Part shown: positions 1-6,308 of the stretch, one piece after another
How positions within the stretch are numbered: the first letter of the stretch is position 1
Layout: each line of letters starts with the position of its first letter
From: Bacteroidota bacterium
GTDB lineage: Bacteria > Bacteroidota > Bacteroidia > Chitinophagales > Chitinophagaceae
Direction of reading: 5' to 3'
Assembly: GCA_023429825.1 (NCBI GenBank)
Contig: JAEZDC010000040.1
Location: 1-20,872 of the forward strand
Length of the DNA: 20,872 nt
Notes under the pieces: generated by a model
The model's database searches: none
Told to the model about the DNA's origin: nothing
The model's input: only the letters and a program-made list of their open reading frames with translations
Made by a program: the position numbers and the translations under genes

Positions 1-963
1 GACAATGTAAGAGCCACGGCGATTATGAAGGAAATAAAAGTGAATGAATATTGGATAAAGCTTTATAAACAGGTAGATACTGCTGTAGAGGACTTTGCAG
101 TGCTGTTTGATTTTTATAAAAGTGGTGATGCTTCTGAAGAAGAAGCAAAAGCGGCGTATGAGAATGCATTGAAAGAAATTGAAGATGCAGAGTTTAAAAG
201 TACGTTGAATCAACCGGAAGATGAGTTACCTGCAATCTTACAGATCAACTCAGGTGCCGGAGGAACAGAAAGCCAGGATTGGGCACAAATGCTTTTACGT
301 ATGTATCGAATGTACGGTGAGAAGCAAGGGTGGAAAGTGACTGAAGTAGATTTCCAGGAAGGTGATGGTGCAGGAATCAAAACTGCCACGTTACAATTTG
401 AAGGCGATTTTGCTTATGGATTTTTGAAAGCTGAAAGTGGCGTCCATCGGTTGGTTAGAATTTCACCATTTGACAGTAATGCAAGAAGGCATACTTCATT
501 TGCATCAGTGTTTGTGTACCCATTGGTAGATGATACTATAGAAATTGAAATTAACCCCAGTGAGATAGAAATGGCCACATCCAGAAGTGGGGGAGCGGGC
601 GGACAGAATGTAAATAAGGTAGAGACAAAAGTGATGTTAACGCATATTCCTTCCGGGATTGTGGTTGTTTGCCAGACTGAGCGTTCTCAGTTGGGTAATA
701 AGGAGAAAGCGATGCAAATGTTGAAGAGCCGCTTGTATGAAGTAGAGCTAAAGAAGAGGGAGGCGGCAAAAAATGCGGTTAATGCAAACAAGAAAAAGAT
801 AGAATGGGGAAGCCAGATAAGAAGTTATGTGTTCCATCCTTATAAAATGATCAAAGACCATAGGACCGATTATGAAGTTGGAAACGTGGGACCTGTAATG
901 GATGGTGAATTGGATGGCTTTATTAAGGCGTATTTGATGAGTGAGAAGGAAGAAGGCAATTAG
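1..963 (+). CDS. prfB: peptide chain release factor 2 (RF2), 5'-truncated by the window
   Basis: RF2 recognises UGA and UAA stop codons in the ribosomal A site and triggers hydrolysis of peptidyl-tRNA. The frame is open from base 1, and residues before the ATG at 25 continue the family's N-terminal helical domain, so that ATG is internal and the true start lies upstream. The stop-codon recognition tripeptide SPF is encoded at 463-471 and the catalytic GGQ at 598-606. The conserved stretches GAGGTESQDWAQML, GVHRLVRISPFD and WGSQIRSYVFHPY are all present. RF2 is usually about 365 residues, so roughly 45-50 residues are missing. Many prfB genes carry a programmed +1 frameshift at an early UGA; that site would lie outside the window and cannot be assessed. 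The gene ends in TAG, which is read by RF1. It converges on the DinB-family gene. Confidence 0.96.
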   Translation, partial: DNVRATAIMKEIKVNEYWIKLYKQVDTAVEDFAVLFDFYKSGDASEEEAKAAYENALKEIEDAEFKSTLNQPEDELPAILQINSGAGGTESQDWAQMLLRMYRMYGEKQGWKVTEVDFQEGDGAGIKTATLQFEGDFAYGFLKAESGVHRLVRISPFDSNARRHTSFASVFVYPLVDDTIEIEINPSEIEMATSRSGGAGGQNVNKVETKVMLTHIPSGIVVVCQTERSQLGNKEKAMQMLKSRLYEVELKKREAAKNAVNANKKKIEWGSQIRSYVFHPYKMIKDHRTDYEVGNVGPVMDGELDGFIKAYLMSEKEEGN

Positions 964-1033
964 CAAATTAGCAAATGCTTTAATTAGCAAATGATGTACA
1001 ATTTGCTAATCTGCTAATCATTTCATTTGCTAA
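964..1033. repeat. inverted and direct repeats of TTAGCAAAT between convergent genes, possible bidirectional terminator
   Basis: The whole 70-base gap is built from one word. TTAGCAAAT (or the shorter TAGCAAAT) occurs three times on the plus strand, and its complement ATTTGCTAA occurs on the other side of a central GATGTACA, with a degenerate copy CTGCTAA. The region can therefore fold into a long AT-rich hairpin. It sits exactly between the prfB stop and the stop of the opposing DinB-family gene, so bidirectional termination is a reasonable inference, although there is no clean U-tract. Confidence 0.7.
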
Positions 1034-1543
1034 TTATAAATATCGCTCTTCAAGAATTTGTTTATGATGGATCATATGCCCATAGATAATAAATGCAATT
1101 GCGTTTGCAGTCACCGGCTGATTACTGGCTGTTCCTTTTTGAGATAATTGTTCTTCATCAAAAGTTTTTAGCAGTGTATCTGTAGCTTTTCTCACTACTA
1201 TGAACTCATCCTTTAAAGATTGTAAACTTCTTTTAGAAGCTTTTGATGCAGGTGTATAAGTATTTTCATCGAAACCTGGTAATGGAGTTTGATCTTTTCT
1301 TGCGATTCTCAAAGCCCTATAACTAAAAATTCTTTCAGCGTCAATAATGTGTTGCAATAATTCTTTCACAGTCCATTTATTCTCAGCATAAGCATGATCA
1401 GCTTTATGTTCAGGCAAAGACAAATAGAATTGCTCTAAAGGTTCTGCATATTTCGAAATGATCTCAGCCACAGAATCTCCTTGTATTTTAGAAACATAAG
1501 TATCGTAATAAGCCGCGTAGTCAGTTGGTTGAGGTCTTGGCAT
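1034..1543 (-). CDS. DinB-family putative metal-dependent protein
   Basis: The 169-residue protein matches the DinB/YfiT-like four-helix family. Family members bind a divalent metal through three histidines; some are bacillithiol- or mycothiol-dependent transferases, many have no known substrate. Candidate ligands here are His65 in LLQHIIDAERI and His156 and His160 in the C-terminal motif GHMIHHKQILEERYL. The stretch WTVKELLQHIIDAERIF is characteristic of the DinB_2 branch. There is no signal peptide, so it is probably cytoplasmic. Its ATG overlaps the stop of the upstream protease by one base (TAATG), which indicates a shared transcript with probable translational coupling. A thiol-transferase role would fit an organism that also carries ytxJ, but the substrate cannot be read from the sequence. 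Confidence 0.85.
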   Translation of the reverse strand: MPRPQPTDYAAYYDTYVSKIQGDSVAEIISKYAEPLEQFYLSLPEHKADHAYAENKWTVKELLQHIIDAERIFSYRALRIARKDQTPLPGFDENTYTPASKASKRSLQSLKDEFIVVRKATDTLLKTFDEEQLSQKGTASNQPVTANAIAFIIYGHMIHHKQILEERYL

Positions 1544-3246
1544 TATCCTTTTTTTGGTTTTGTAAAAGTTGGCTTCGGCAATTTAGGTTCTTTTTTTACC
1601 GGAGGTTTTACTACTTCCGTGTTATTTGTCTTAGCCAATGTGCCTGCATATACCAGAGCATCATATGCATTTACAAAACCCGCAGTTCGTGACAGATCGC
1701 TCATCAATACTTTTTCTTTTGACTCAGGCTTATTTACCAACGTTGTGTCAGATGTCCATACGGTTTTTTCTATTGCCAGCTTCACCTGTTGAGCTGTTAG
1801 CTGTGGATAATATGACCTAATCAACGCAGCGATGCCACTCACTACAGGAGCTGCCATACTCGTTCCTTGCTGATTGCCATATTTATTACCTCCAGGCATT
1901 GTGGAATATATCTTCACTCCTGGTGCAAATACATCAACATTCTCTTTACCATAGTTGCTGAAGTCTGCTATCCACTCGCCCTTGATCCTTGGATCGCTAC
2001 TTGCACCTATGGTCATAAAATTAGCTGCCTTAGTTTGCGTAGACGCAATAACAGGATTAGGATAGTTGTGGTTTGAATCGAGATTCTTTGCATCATTACC
2101 TGCAGCATGAATGATCAGCACATCTTTACTCTCGGCATATTTTATAGCATCATCTACCCACTTTTTCTCGGGTGAATAAGATTTGCCAAAGCTCATGTTG
2201 ATCACTTTTGCTCCATTGTCCACTGCATAACGAATTCCCAGTGCAATGTCTTTATCATACTCATCGCCATCAGGCACCACACGAAGAGACATGATTCTTA
2301 CATTATCAGCAACACCATCAGCACCAATTCCATTTACACGATTAGCAGCAATGATCCCACTCACATGTGTACCGTGTGTTGGTGTTCCTGCCATCACATC
2401 ACCATTGCCATAGAACTTATCATTGAGATCGTAATAATTATCACCGATCACATCTTTTCTCAGGTCCGCAGGAGGGTTGTCTTTAGCAGTGAATGATTTT
2501 TTCTTGCTATCAACATAACTATCCAACTCTTTCAAAATTTCACCAACTGTAACTTCAGGTTCCAATTGTAAAAGTTTAAAATAGGTGAGCATCGCAACTT
2601 TTGCCTTTCGTGTATTCTCCGTAGCTGGTTGAAATTTTTCCAACTCAGCCATCGAATAATCATCTTTGATCAATTCGGTCTTAATTAACTTATCATATTT
2701 ACGTAAGGAATTTGCTGTAGCTTCTAAGAATGACACTTTCATCTGTTCCTGCGGATCAACTTCCATTTCATCTGAAGCTCTTTTCCAAAGATCATATTCC
2801 GTTTTTTCTTCACTGCTGAGTTTGCTTCTATCAATTTCTTTATTAAGATATTGTTCCTTAAAACGATGATATACTCTGGATCTTTCATCTGAAGCCTTAT
2901 CTACATTCTTACCACTTTTGTTACCTAAGAAATTCCAACCATAAATGTCATCCACATAACCATTCTTGTCATCATCGATTCCATTTCCCGGTATCTCTTT
3001 TGGATTTCTCCATAAAACATCTTTAAGATCTTCATGAGCTGTATCTATTCCTGAATCAAGCACTGCAACGATCACAGGCTGAGATTTTTTCCCTTTTAGA
3101 AATTGGTACGCTTTATTTAAACTAATGCCATGAAAAGAATCCAGTTGTGCATCCAATAAATGCCACTTGGTAGGAACTGAGTTTTGTGATTGAGCTGAAG
3201 TAAAAAGTACTATCCCCGCTAACACGAACAAGCCACGTAAATTCAT
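1543..3246 (-). CDS. secreted S8-family subtilisin-like serine peptidase
   Basis: This 567-residue protein starts with a short hydrophobic signal sequence (residues 1-20, ending TSAQSQ), so it is exported. The subtilase catalytic triad is visible: Asp64 in VIVAVLDSGID, His291 in THGTHVSG and Ser463 in GTSMAAPVVSG, with the oxyanion Asn384 in HAAGND. Between Asp and His lies an insertion of about 180 mostly charged residues (100-280), predicted helical. Similar insertions occur in Bacteroidota subtilases; the role is unknown. The C-terminal 25 residues are rich in Pro and Lys (PPVKKEPKLPKPTFTKPKKG), with no recognisable T9SS sorting domain, so the mature enzyme is probably periplasmic or surface-associated. 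It is the first gene of a two-gene unit with the DinB-family gene downstream. Confidence 0.93.
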   Translation of the reverse strand: MNLRGLFVLAGIVLFTSAQSQNSVPTKWHLLDAQLDSFHGISLNKAYQFLKGKKSQPVIVAVLDSGIDTAHEDLKDVLWRNPKEIPGNGIDDDKNGYVDDIYGWNFLGNKSGKNVDKASDERSRVYHRFKEQYLNKEIDRSKLSSEEKTEYDLWKRASDEMEVDPQEQMKVSFLEATANSLRKYDKLIKTELIKDDYSMAELEKFQPATENTRKAKVAMLTYFKLLQLEPEVTVGEILKELDSYVDSKKKSFTAKDNPPADLRKDVIGDNYYDLNDKFYGNGDVMAGTPTHGTHVSGIIAANRVNGIGADGVADNVRIMSLRVVPDGDEYDKDIALGIRYAVDNGAKVINMSFGKSYSPEKKWVDDAIKYAESKDVLIIHAAGNDAKNLDSNHNYPNPVIASTQTKAANFMTIGASSDPRIKGEWIADFSNYGKENVDVFAPGVKIYSTMPGGNKYGNQQGTSMAAPVVSGIAALIRSYYPQLTAQQVKLAIEKTVWTSDTTLVNKPESKEKVLMSDLSRTAGFVNAYDALVYAGTLAKTNNTEVVKPPVKKEPKLPKPTFTKPKKG

Positions 3247-3350
3247 AGAGTAAAACTTATCTTACAAATTTGAATAAACTGTATATAAATAATTCTTAAC
3301 GAAAGGCTTTTTATGATTTCTTTTTTACCAGCGGTAGAATTACTATGAAT

Positions 3351-3381
3351 CTTCCGTTGTGTCACTCACTTGTGCGTTCAG
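3351..3381 (-). repeat. dispersed intergenic repeat, copy 1 (divergent)
   Basis: The plus strand reads CTTCCGTTG...CACTTGT.CGTTCAG. It matches the 31-base copy at 13014-13044 with four substitutions and no gaps. Two further copies lie in the opposite orientation at 5042-5062 and 8312-8332. All four are intergenic. Confidence 0.7.
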
Positions 3382-3404
3382 ATCTCTATTCCGCAAGTCA
3401 GTAT

Positions 3405-3457
3405 AGTCATTGGTAGTCATTTCTTAACCTATGTTTATTGACTTTTTACCAATGACT
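3405..3457 (-). terminator. inverted repeat after the aldehyde dehydrogenase gene, possible terminator
   Basis: AGTCATTGGTA at 3405-3415 is perfectly complementary to TACCAATGACT at 3447-3457, with a 31-base loop. It begins five bases beyond the aldehyde dehydrogenase stop codon. A second partial copy of the word (AGTCATT) directly follows the first arm. There is no obvious U-tract, so a terminator role is an inference from position. Confidence 0.45.
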
Positions 3458-3461
3458 TTCA

Positions 3462-4985
3462 CTACACATGAAACTTTATCCCCTGTGCTAAAGGAAGGTT
3501 CGTACTCCAGTTGATCGTATTGGTTTGTCTTCTCATATATGCCTTCCATGCATCACTACCGCTTTCTCGTCCGCCACCGGTTTCCTTTTCCCCTCCAAAT
3601 GCCCCGCCAATTTCAGCGCCACTGGTACCGATGTTTACATTAGCGATGCCGCAATCACTTCCGGCATGTGATAAGAACTGTTCAGCTTCTCTCAAATTCA
3701 AGGTCATGATCGCAGATGATAATCCTTGTGGAACATTGTTCTGTATTGCAATCGCTTCATCAAGTGTTTTATACTTCAGTATATACAGAATAGGAGCGAA
3801 AGTCTCATGGTGTACGATCTGCATTCCAGGGGTCGCTTCAGCTATACAAGGCTTAACATAGCAGCCACTTTCATATCCTGCGCCTTCCAGTACGCCGCCT
3901 TCGACTATGAAATTGCCTCCCTGCTGTTTGCATTTTTCAATGGCTTCAAGGTAACTCTTCACTGCATCTTTATCTATCAACGGACCTACGTGATTGTTTT
4001 CATCCAATGGGTCACCAATTTTTAGCTGCCCATATGCATTCACCAATTTTTGTTTGAAAGAATCGTACACGTTTTCATGAATGATCAATCGCCGTGTAGT
4101 AGTACATCTTTGTCCTGCAGTACCAACAGCGCCAAATAAACACCCGATCAAGCTCATATCAAGATCCGCATGTTGTGAAATAATGATTGCATTGTTCCCG
4201 CCTAATTCTAAAATTGATTTACCGAATCTTGCAGCTACCGCAGTTCCTACTGCTTTACCCATCCTGGAAGATCCTGTCGCACTTACTAATGCCACTCTTG
4301 CATCATTGCTCATCCATTCGCCGATCTCTTTTCTTCCCTGGACCAAACCGCAAACACCTTCTGGTACATTATTCTTTTTGAAAACCTCTGCTACAATATT
4401 TTGAACAGCTACACCACACAACGGCGTTTTTTCACTGGGCTTCCATATACACACATTGCCGCAGACCCAAGCCAGCGCACTGTTCCAATTCCATACGGCC
4501 ACAGGGAAATTGAAAGCTGAGATAATTCCCACAATTCCTAATGGATGCCATTGCTCGTACATTCTGTGACCTGGTCTTTCACTATGCATGGTGAGTCCAT
4601 ACAGTTGACGGGAGAGGCCAACAGCAAAATCACAGATGTCGATCATCTCCTGCACTTCGCCATAGCCTTCTTGTAGACTTTTCCCCATTTCATAGCTTAC
4701 CAATCTCCCTAAAGGTTCTTTGTATTCACGTAATGCCTCACCCAACTGGCGAACGATCTCACCACGTTTTGGTGCCGGCCATGTTCTCCATTCATTGAAA
4801 GCTTCCTGTGCTTTTGTGATCACTTGCTCGTATGCATTCTTATCAGCTGATGTAACAGAACCGATCAGTTTTGCATCGACAGGAGAGTATGAGGCAATTT
4901 TTTCTCCTGATGTTTTGATCCATTCACCCCCGGTAGAGGCTCCTTCGCTCTGGTTATTAATTTTCAATGCAGCAAGTATGTCCAT
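3462..4985 (-). CDS. ALDH7-family (antiquitin-like) aldehyde dehydrogenase
   Basis: The 507-residue protein is a full-length NAD(P)-dependent aldehyde dehydrogenase of the ALDH7 branch. That branch oxidises alpha-aminoadipic semialdehyde (in equilibrium with piperideine-6-carboxylate) in lysine breakdown. Catalytic residues are Cys294 in AGQRCTTTRR, the general base Glu260 in ILELGGNNA and Asn159 in SAFNFPVAVWNWN. The C-terminal segment NTINWSTNLPLAQGIKF is typical of antiquitins and separates this branch from betaine or succinate semialdehyde dehydrogenases. No signal peptide is present, so it is cytoplasmic. No other lysine-catabolism gene is adjacent, so the substrate is inferred from the family only; it could also act as a general stress aldehyde scavenger. 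It appears monocistronic, with a possible -7 box at 5005-5012 and an inverted repeat after the stop. Confidence 0.92.
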   Translation of the reverse strand: MDILAALKINNQSEGASTGGEWIKTSGEKIASYSPVDAKLIGSVTSADKNAYEQVITKAQEAFNEWRTWPAPKRGEIVRQLGEALREYKEPLGRLVSYEMGKSLQEGYGEVQEMIDICDFAVGLSRQLYGLTMHSERPGHRMYEQWHPLGIVGIISAFNFPVAVWNWNSALAWVCGNVCIWKPSEKTPLCGVAVQNIVAEVFKKNNVPEGVCGLVQGRKEIGEWMSNDARVALVSATGSSRMGKAVGTAVAARFGKSILELGGNNAIIISQHADLDMSLIGCLFGAVGTAGQRCTTTRRLIIHENVYDSFKQKLVNAYGQLKIGDPLDENNHVGPLIDKDAVKSYLEAIEKCKQQGGNFIVEGGVLEGAGYESGCYVKPCIAEATPGMQIVHHETFAPILYILKYKTLDEAIAIQNNVPQGLSSAIMTLNLREAEQFLSHAGSDCGIANVNIGTSGAEIGGAFGGEKETGGGRESGSDAWKAYMRRQTNTINWSTNLPLAQGIKFHV

Positions 4986-5004
4986 AAAACTTTATTTGAG
5001 GTGG

Positions 5005-5012
5005 CAAAGGTA
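5005..5012 (-). promoter_or_regulatory. putative -7 promoter box of the aldehyde dehydrogenase gene
   Basis: The minus strand reads TACCTTTG, a perfect match to the Bacteroidota -7 consensus TAnnTTTG, about 20 bases upstream of the ATG. I do not see a clear -33 TTG at the usual spacing, so this rests on one element. Confidence 0.4.
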
Positions 5013-5041
5013 AGGTTTGAACTGATGCTCACTGCGGTGAA

Positions 5042-5062
5042 GTACAAGTGTGCGACGCAACG
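5042..5062 (+). repeat. dispersed intergenic repeat, copy 2
   Basis: The plus strand reads GTACAAGTGTGCGACGCAAC followed by G, identical over 21 bases to the reverse complement of 13018-13038. It contains the short palindrome TGCG-A-CGCA. It lies between the aldehyde dehydrogenase start and the terminator at 5094-5122. Confidence 0.8.
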
Positions 5063-5093
5063 AAGATGAGGGAAGCAATCAAGCTGGGTACAT

Positions 5094-5122
5094 AAAAAAA
5101 GACCTCGATTTGAGGTTTTTTT
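5094..5122. terminator. bidirectional hairpin terminator beside the 3' tRNA-like fragment
   Basis: An A7 run, a stem with core CCTC (5103-5106) pairing GAGG (5112-5115) around a five-base loop, and a T7 run form a symmetrical intrinsic terminator. On the minus strand it follows the discriminator base of the tRNA-like fragment by one base, the same layout as the terminator after the intact tRNA-Val. Confidence 0.8.
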
Positions 5123-5123
5123 G

Positions 5124-5185
5124 TGGGAGTTGACGGGGTCGAACCGCCGACCCTTCCGACTATAAGTCGGAATGCTCTAAACCAA
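5124..5185 (-). pseudogene. 3' part of a tRNA-Val-like gene fused to the end of the GIY-YIG gene
   Basis: Read on the minus strand, this segment matches the intact tRNA-Val (5453-5527) from the D-loop TTGGTTTAGAGCAT through the variable region, T-arm, acceptor 3' strand AACTCCC and discriminator A. The acceptor 5' strand and the start of the D-arm are missing. The anticodon arm is replaced by the perfect palindrome TTCCGACTTATAGTCGGAA (5154-5172). A seven-base loop would place TAT at the anticodon, but without the 5' acceptor strand it cannot fold as a tRNA. The last nine codons of the GIY-YIG gene, including its TAG stop at 5160-5162, lie inside this fragment. Confidence 0.75.
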
Positions 5186-5420
5186 TAAGCTTCTGAATCA
5201 TTTTGCGGCTTTTCCAGCTCTTAATTTCTTTTTCGCGACGAAGTGAATCTAATTTGGATTCAAATAGTTCCTTATAAACTAACTTCCAATCAAACTGCTT
5301 TCCAGTAAAACCTTTATGATTGCTATTGTGTTTCCTTAATCTCTCCTCTATGTTTTCGGTAGAGCCAATGTAGTATCGGTCTCTATTTTGAGAATAGAGT
5401 ATGTAAATAAAATACGGCAT
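5160..5420 (-). CDS. small stand-alone GIY-YIG nuclease-domain protein
   Basis: The 86-residue protein is a single GIY-YIG domain. The family motif appears as YILYS near the N terminus and YYIGST about ten residues later, followed by the conserved Arg in NIEERLRKHN and a helix carrying Glu (WKLVYKELFESKLDSLRREKEIKSWK). Stand-alone GIY-YIG proteins of this size (UPF0213-like) are putative structure- or site-specific DNA nucleases; no substrate is known here. Its ATG directly follows the poly-T tract of the terminator downstream of tRNA-Val, so it has no room for a conventional leader and may depend on read-through. Its C-terminal residues GLEHSDL and its stop codon are encoded by tRNA-like sequence. 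The context suggests a selfish or tRNA-targeting element rather than a host gene; that is inference. Confidence 0.85.
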   Translation of the reverse strand: MPYFIYILYSQNRDRYYIGSTENIEERLRKHNSNHKGFTGKQFDWKLVYKELFESKLDSLRREKEIKSWKSRKMIQKLIGLEHSDL

Positions 5421-5449
5421 AAAAAAATCTCACTAAAAATAGTGAGATT
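5421..5449 (-). terminator. intrinsic terminator of tRNA-Val
   Basis: A perfect 10-base stem (AATCTCACTA at 5426-5435 with TAGTGAGATT at 5440-5449, AAAA loop) is followed on the minus strand by a run of T at 5427-5421. It starts three bases beyond the tRNA discriminator. The T-run abuts the GIY-YIG start codon. Confidence 0.88.
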
Positions 5450-5452
5450 CGG

Positions 5453-5527
5453 TGGGAGTTGACGGGGTCGAACCGCCGACCCTCTGCTTGTAAGGCAGAT
5501 GCTCTAAACCAACTGAGCTAAACTCCC
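5453..5527 (-). tRNA. tRNA-Val (anticodon TAC)
   Basis: On the minus strand the 75 bases fold as a complete cloverleaf. The acceptor is GGGAGTT/AACTCCC, the D-stem GCTC/GAGC, the anticodon stem TCTGC/GCAGA with loop CTTACAA (anticodon TAC, reading GUA), the variable region GGGTC, and the T-stem GGCGG/CCGTC with loop TTCGACC. The discriminator is A. The genome continues CCG, so the full CCA is not encoded. The anticodon loop and T-arm closely resemble those of E. coli tRNA-Val. A terminator follows directly. Confidence 0.95.
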
Positions 5528-5540
5528 AATATTTTTAGTT

Positions 5541-5596
5541 CGCCGACCACTTCCGATGGTAATCGGAATGCTCTAAACCAACTGAGCTAAACTCCC
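5541..5596 (-). pseudogene. 5' part of a tRNA-Val-like gene
   Basis: On the minus strand this begins GGGAGTTTAGCTCAGTTGG and is identical to tRNA-Val through the D-arm (GAGCAT). Its anticodon arm is instead the palindrome TTCCGATTACCATCGGAA (5551-5568), with a seven-base stem and a four-base loop. It then reads AGTGGTCGGCG and stops resembling a tRNA within the T-arm; the acceptor 3' strand is absent. It lies 13 bases upstream of the intact tRNA-Val and directly downstream of the promoter, so it should be transcribed as the leader of the tRNA. Confidence 0.75.
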
Positions 5597-5614
5597 TTCT
5601 CCCGTTTGGGAGTG

Positions 5615-5644
5615 CAAATATAGGTGCTAAACTTTTGTATCAAA
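5615..5644 (-). promoter_or_regulatory. promoter driving the tRNA fragment and tRNA-Val
   Basis: On the minus strand a -33 TTTG (5644-5641) and a -7 TATATTTG (5622-5615) are separated by 18 bases, a good match to the Bacteroidota TTTG/TAnnTTTG promoter. Transcription would begin near 5608, about a dozen bases before the first GGGAGT at 5596. Confidence 0.65.
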
Positions 5645-5660
5645 ATTTTTTTCAGAAATC

Positions 5661-6296
5661 TCAATTAGAAATTCCAACTCTTTGATTAATGTATTTGTTC
5701 TGTTCCAATTCATTTAACATGAACATGGCCAGATCGCCGGCGTTTATTTTATTACTATTCGGTTGTGGTGGATAATTGGCATTTGTATGAAAAATACCTG
5801 TAGCCTCAGCATTAATTATGTCGGGAGAACAAACGAATGTCCAATCGAGTGTGGATGCCTGTAAAATGAAATACGCTTTCAGATGTTCTTTGCCAACAGG
5901 TAAATACATTTCCGGGTAGTTGGGCGTATCGATGATCATCGTGTCTTCATCAGCATTCAGAATGCCTAGACCACCGACAGCTACGATGCGATTAACCTTT
6001 GCTTTTTCCATCTGGGTAACAATATTCTTCAAACCAAGGCTTCTTGTTTTATCTGTGCCATCGAATGATCCGCCCAAAGCTGAAAGCACTGCATCGCTGC
6101 CCTTCACAGCTTCGTATACCTCTTTTTCATCAAATACATATCCCTTGATGGCTTCCAATTTATCGTTACGCAGGTCTTCATCAATCATATCCAATACACT
6201 TCTTCCAAAAGCTCTTACAGTATGTCCTTTTGCCAGCGCCTGCTTAACAAGTTGAAGCCCTACCTGGCCGGTAGCTCCAAAAACGGTAATGGTCAT
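5661..6296 (-). CDS. NAD(P)-binding oxidoreductase, NmrA/atypical SDR type
   Basis: The 211-residue protein has an N-terminal Rossmann fold with the dinucleotide motif GATGQVG at residues 7-13. It continues with a nucleotide-binding pattern typical of atypical short-chain dehydrogenases of the NmrA / biliverdin reductase B type (GSDAVLSALGG, then RIVAVGGLGIL, then LDWTFVCSPDI). The classical YxxxK catalytic pair is not evident, as usual in this subgroup, so it could be a flavin or quinone reductase or a redox sensor. No signal peptide or membrane segment is visible. It begins 12 bases after ytxJ ends and is almost certainly cotranscribed with it, which suggests a redox-related role without fixing the substrate. 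Confidence 0.85.
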   Translation of the reverse strand: MTITVFGATGQVGLQLVKQALAKGHTVRAFGRSVLDMIDEDLRNDKLEAIKGYVFDEKEVYEAVKGSDAVLSALGGSFDGTDKTRSLGLKNIVTQMEKAKVNRIVAVGGLGILNADEDTMIIDTPNYPEMYLPVGKEHLKAYFILQASTLDWTFVCSPDIINAEATGIFHTNANYPPQPNSNKINAGDLAMFMLNELEQNKYINQRVGISN

Positions 6297-6308
6297 GTAA
6301 TGTATTAT

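Larger units (their letters stand above)
3247..3461. other. intergenic region with two repeat elements
   Basis: This 215-base gap lies between the aldehyde dehydrogenase stop and the protease start, both on the minus strand. It holds one copy of the dispersed intergenic repeat (3351-3381) and an 11-base perfect inverted repeat (3405-3415 with 3447-3457). The remainder is AT-rich and presumably contains the protease promoter, but I could not pick a convincing TAnnTTTG box. No coding region is evident. Confidence 0.6.

Noticed and set aside
25..27. ATG at 25 as the start of prfB
   Set aside because: The frame is open upstream to base 1 and the preceding residues fit the RF2 N-terminal domain, and the protein would be about 50 residues short. 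It is an internal methionine.
3511..4404. Plus-strand open frames opposite the aldehyde dehydrogenase gene
   Set aside because: They are shadows of a well-conserved gene on the other strand and show no protein-family motifs.
5124..5185. A functional tRNA-Ile(TAT) gene
   Set aside because: The loop could present TAT, but the acceptor 5' strand and part of the D-arm are missing, so no cloverleaf forms.
5541..5596. A second complete tRNA gene upstream of tRNA-Val
   Set aside because: It loses tRNA similarity within the T-arm and has no acceptor 3' strand; the anticodon loop would have the wrong size.
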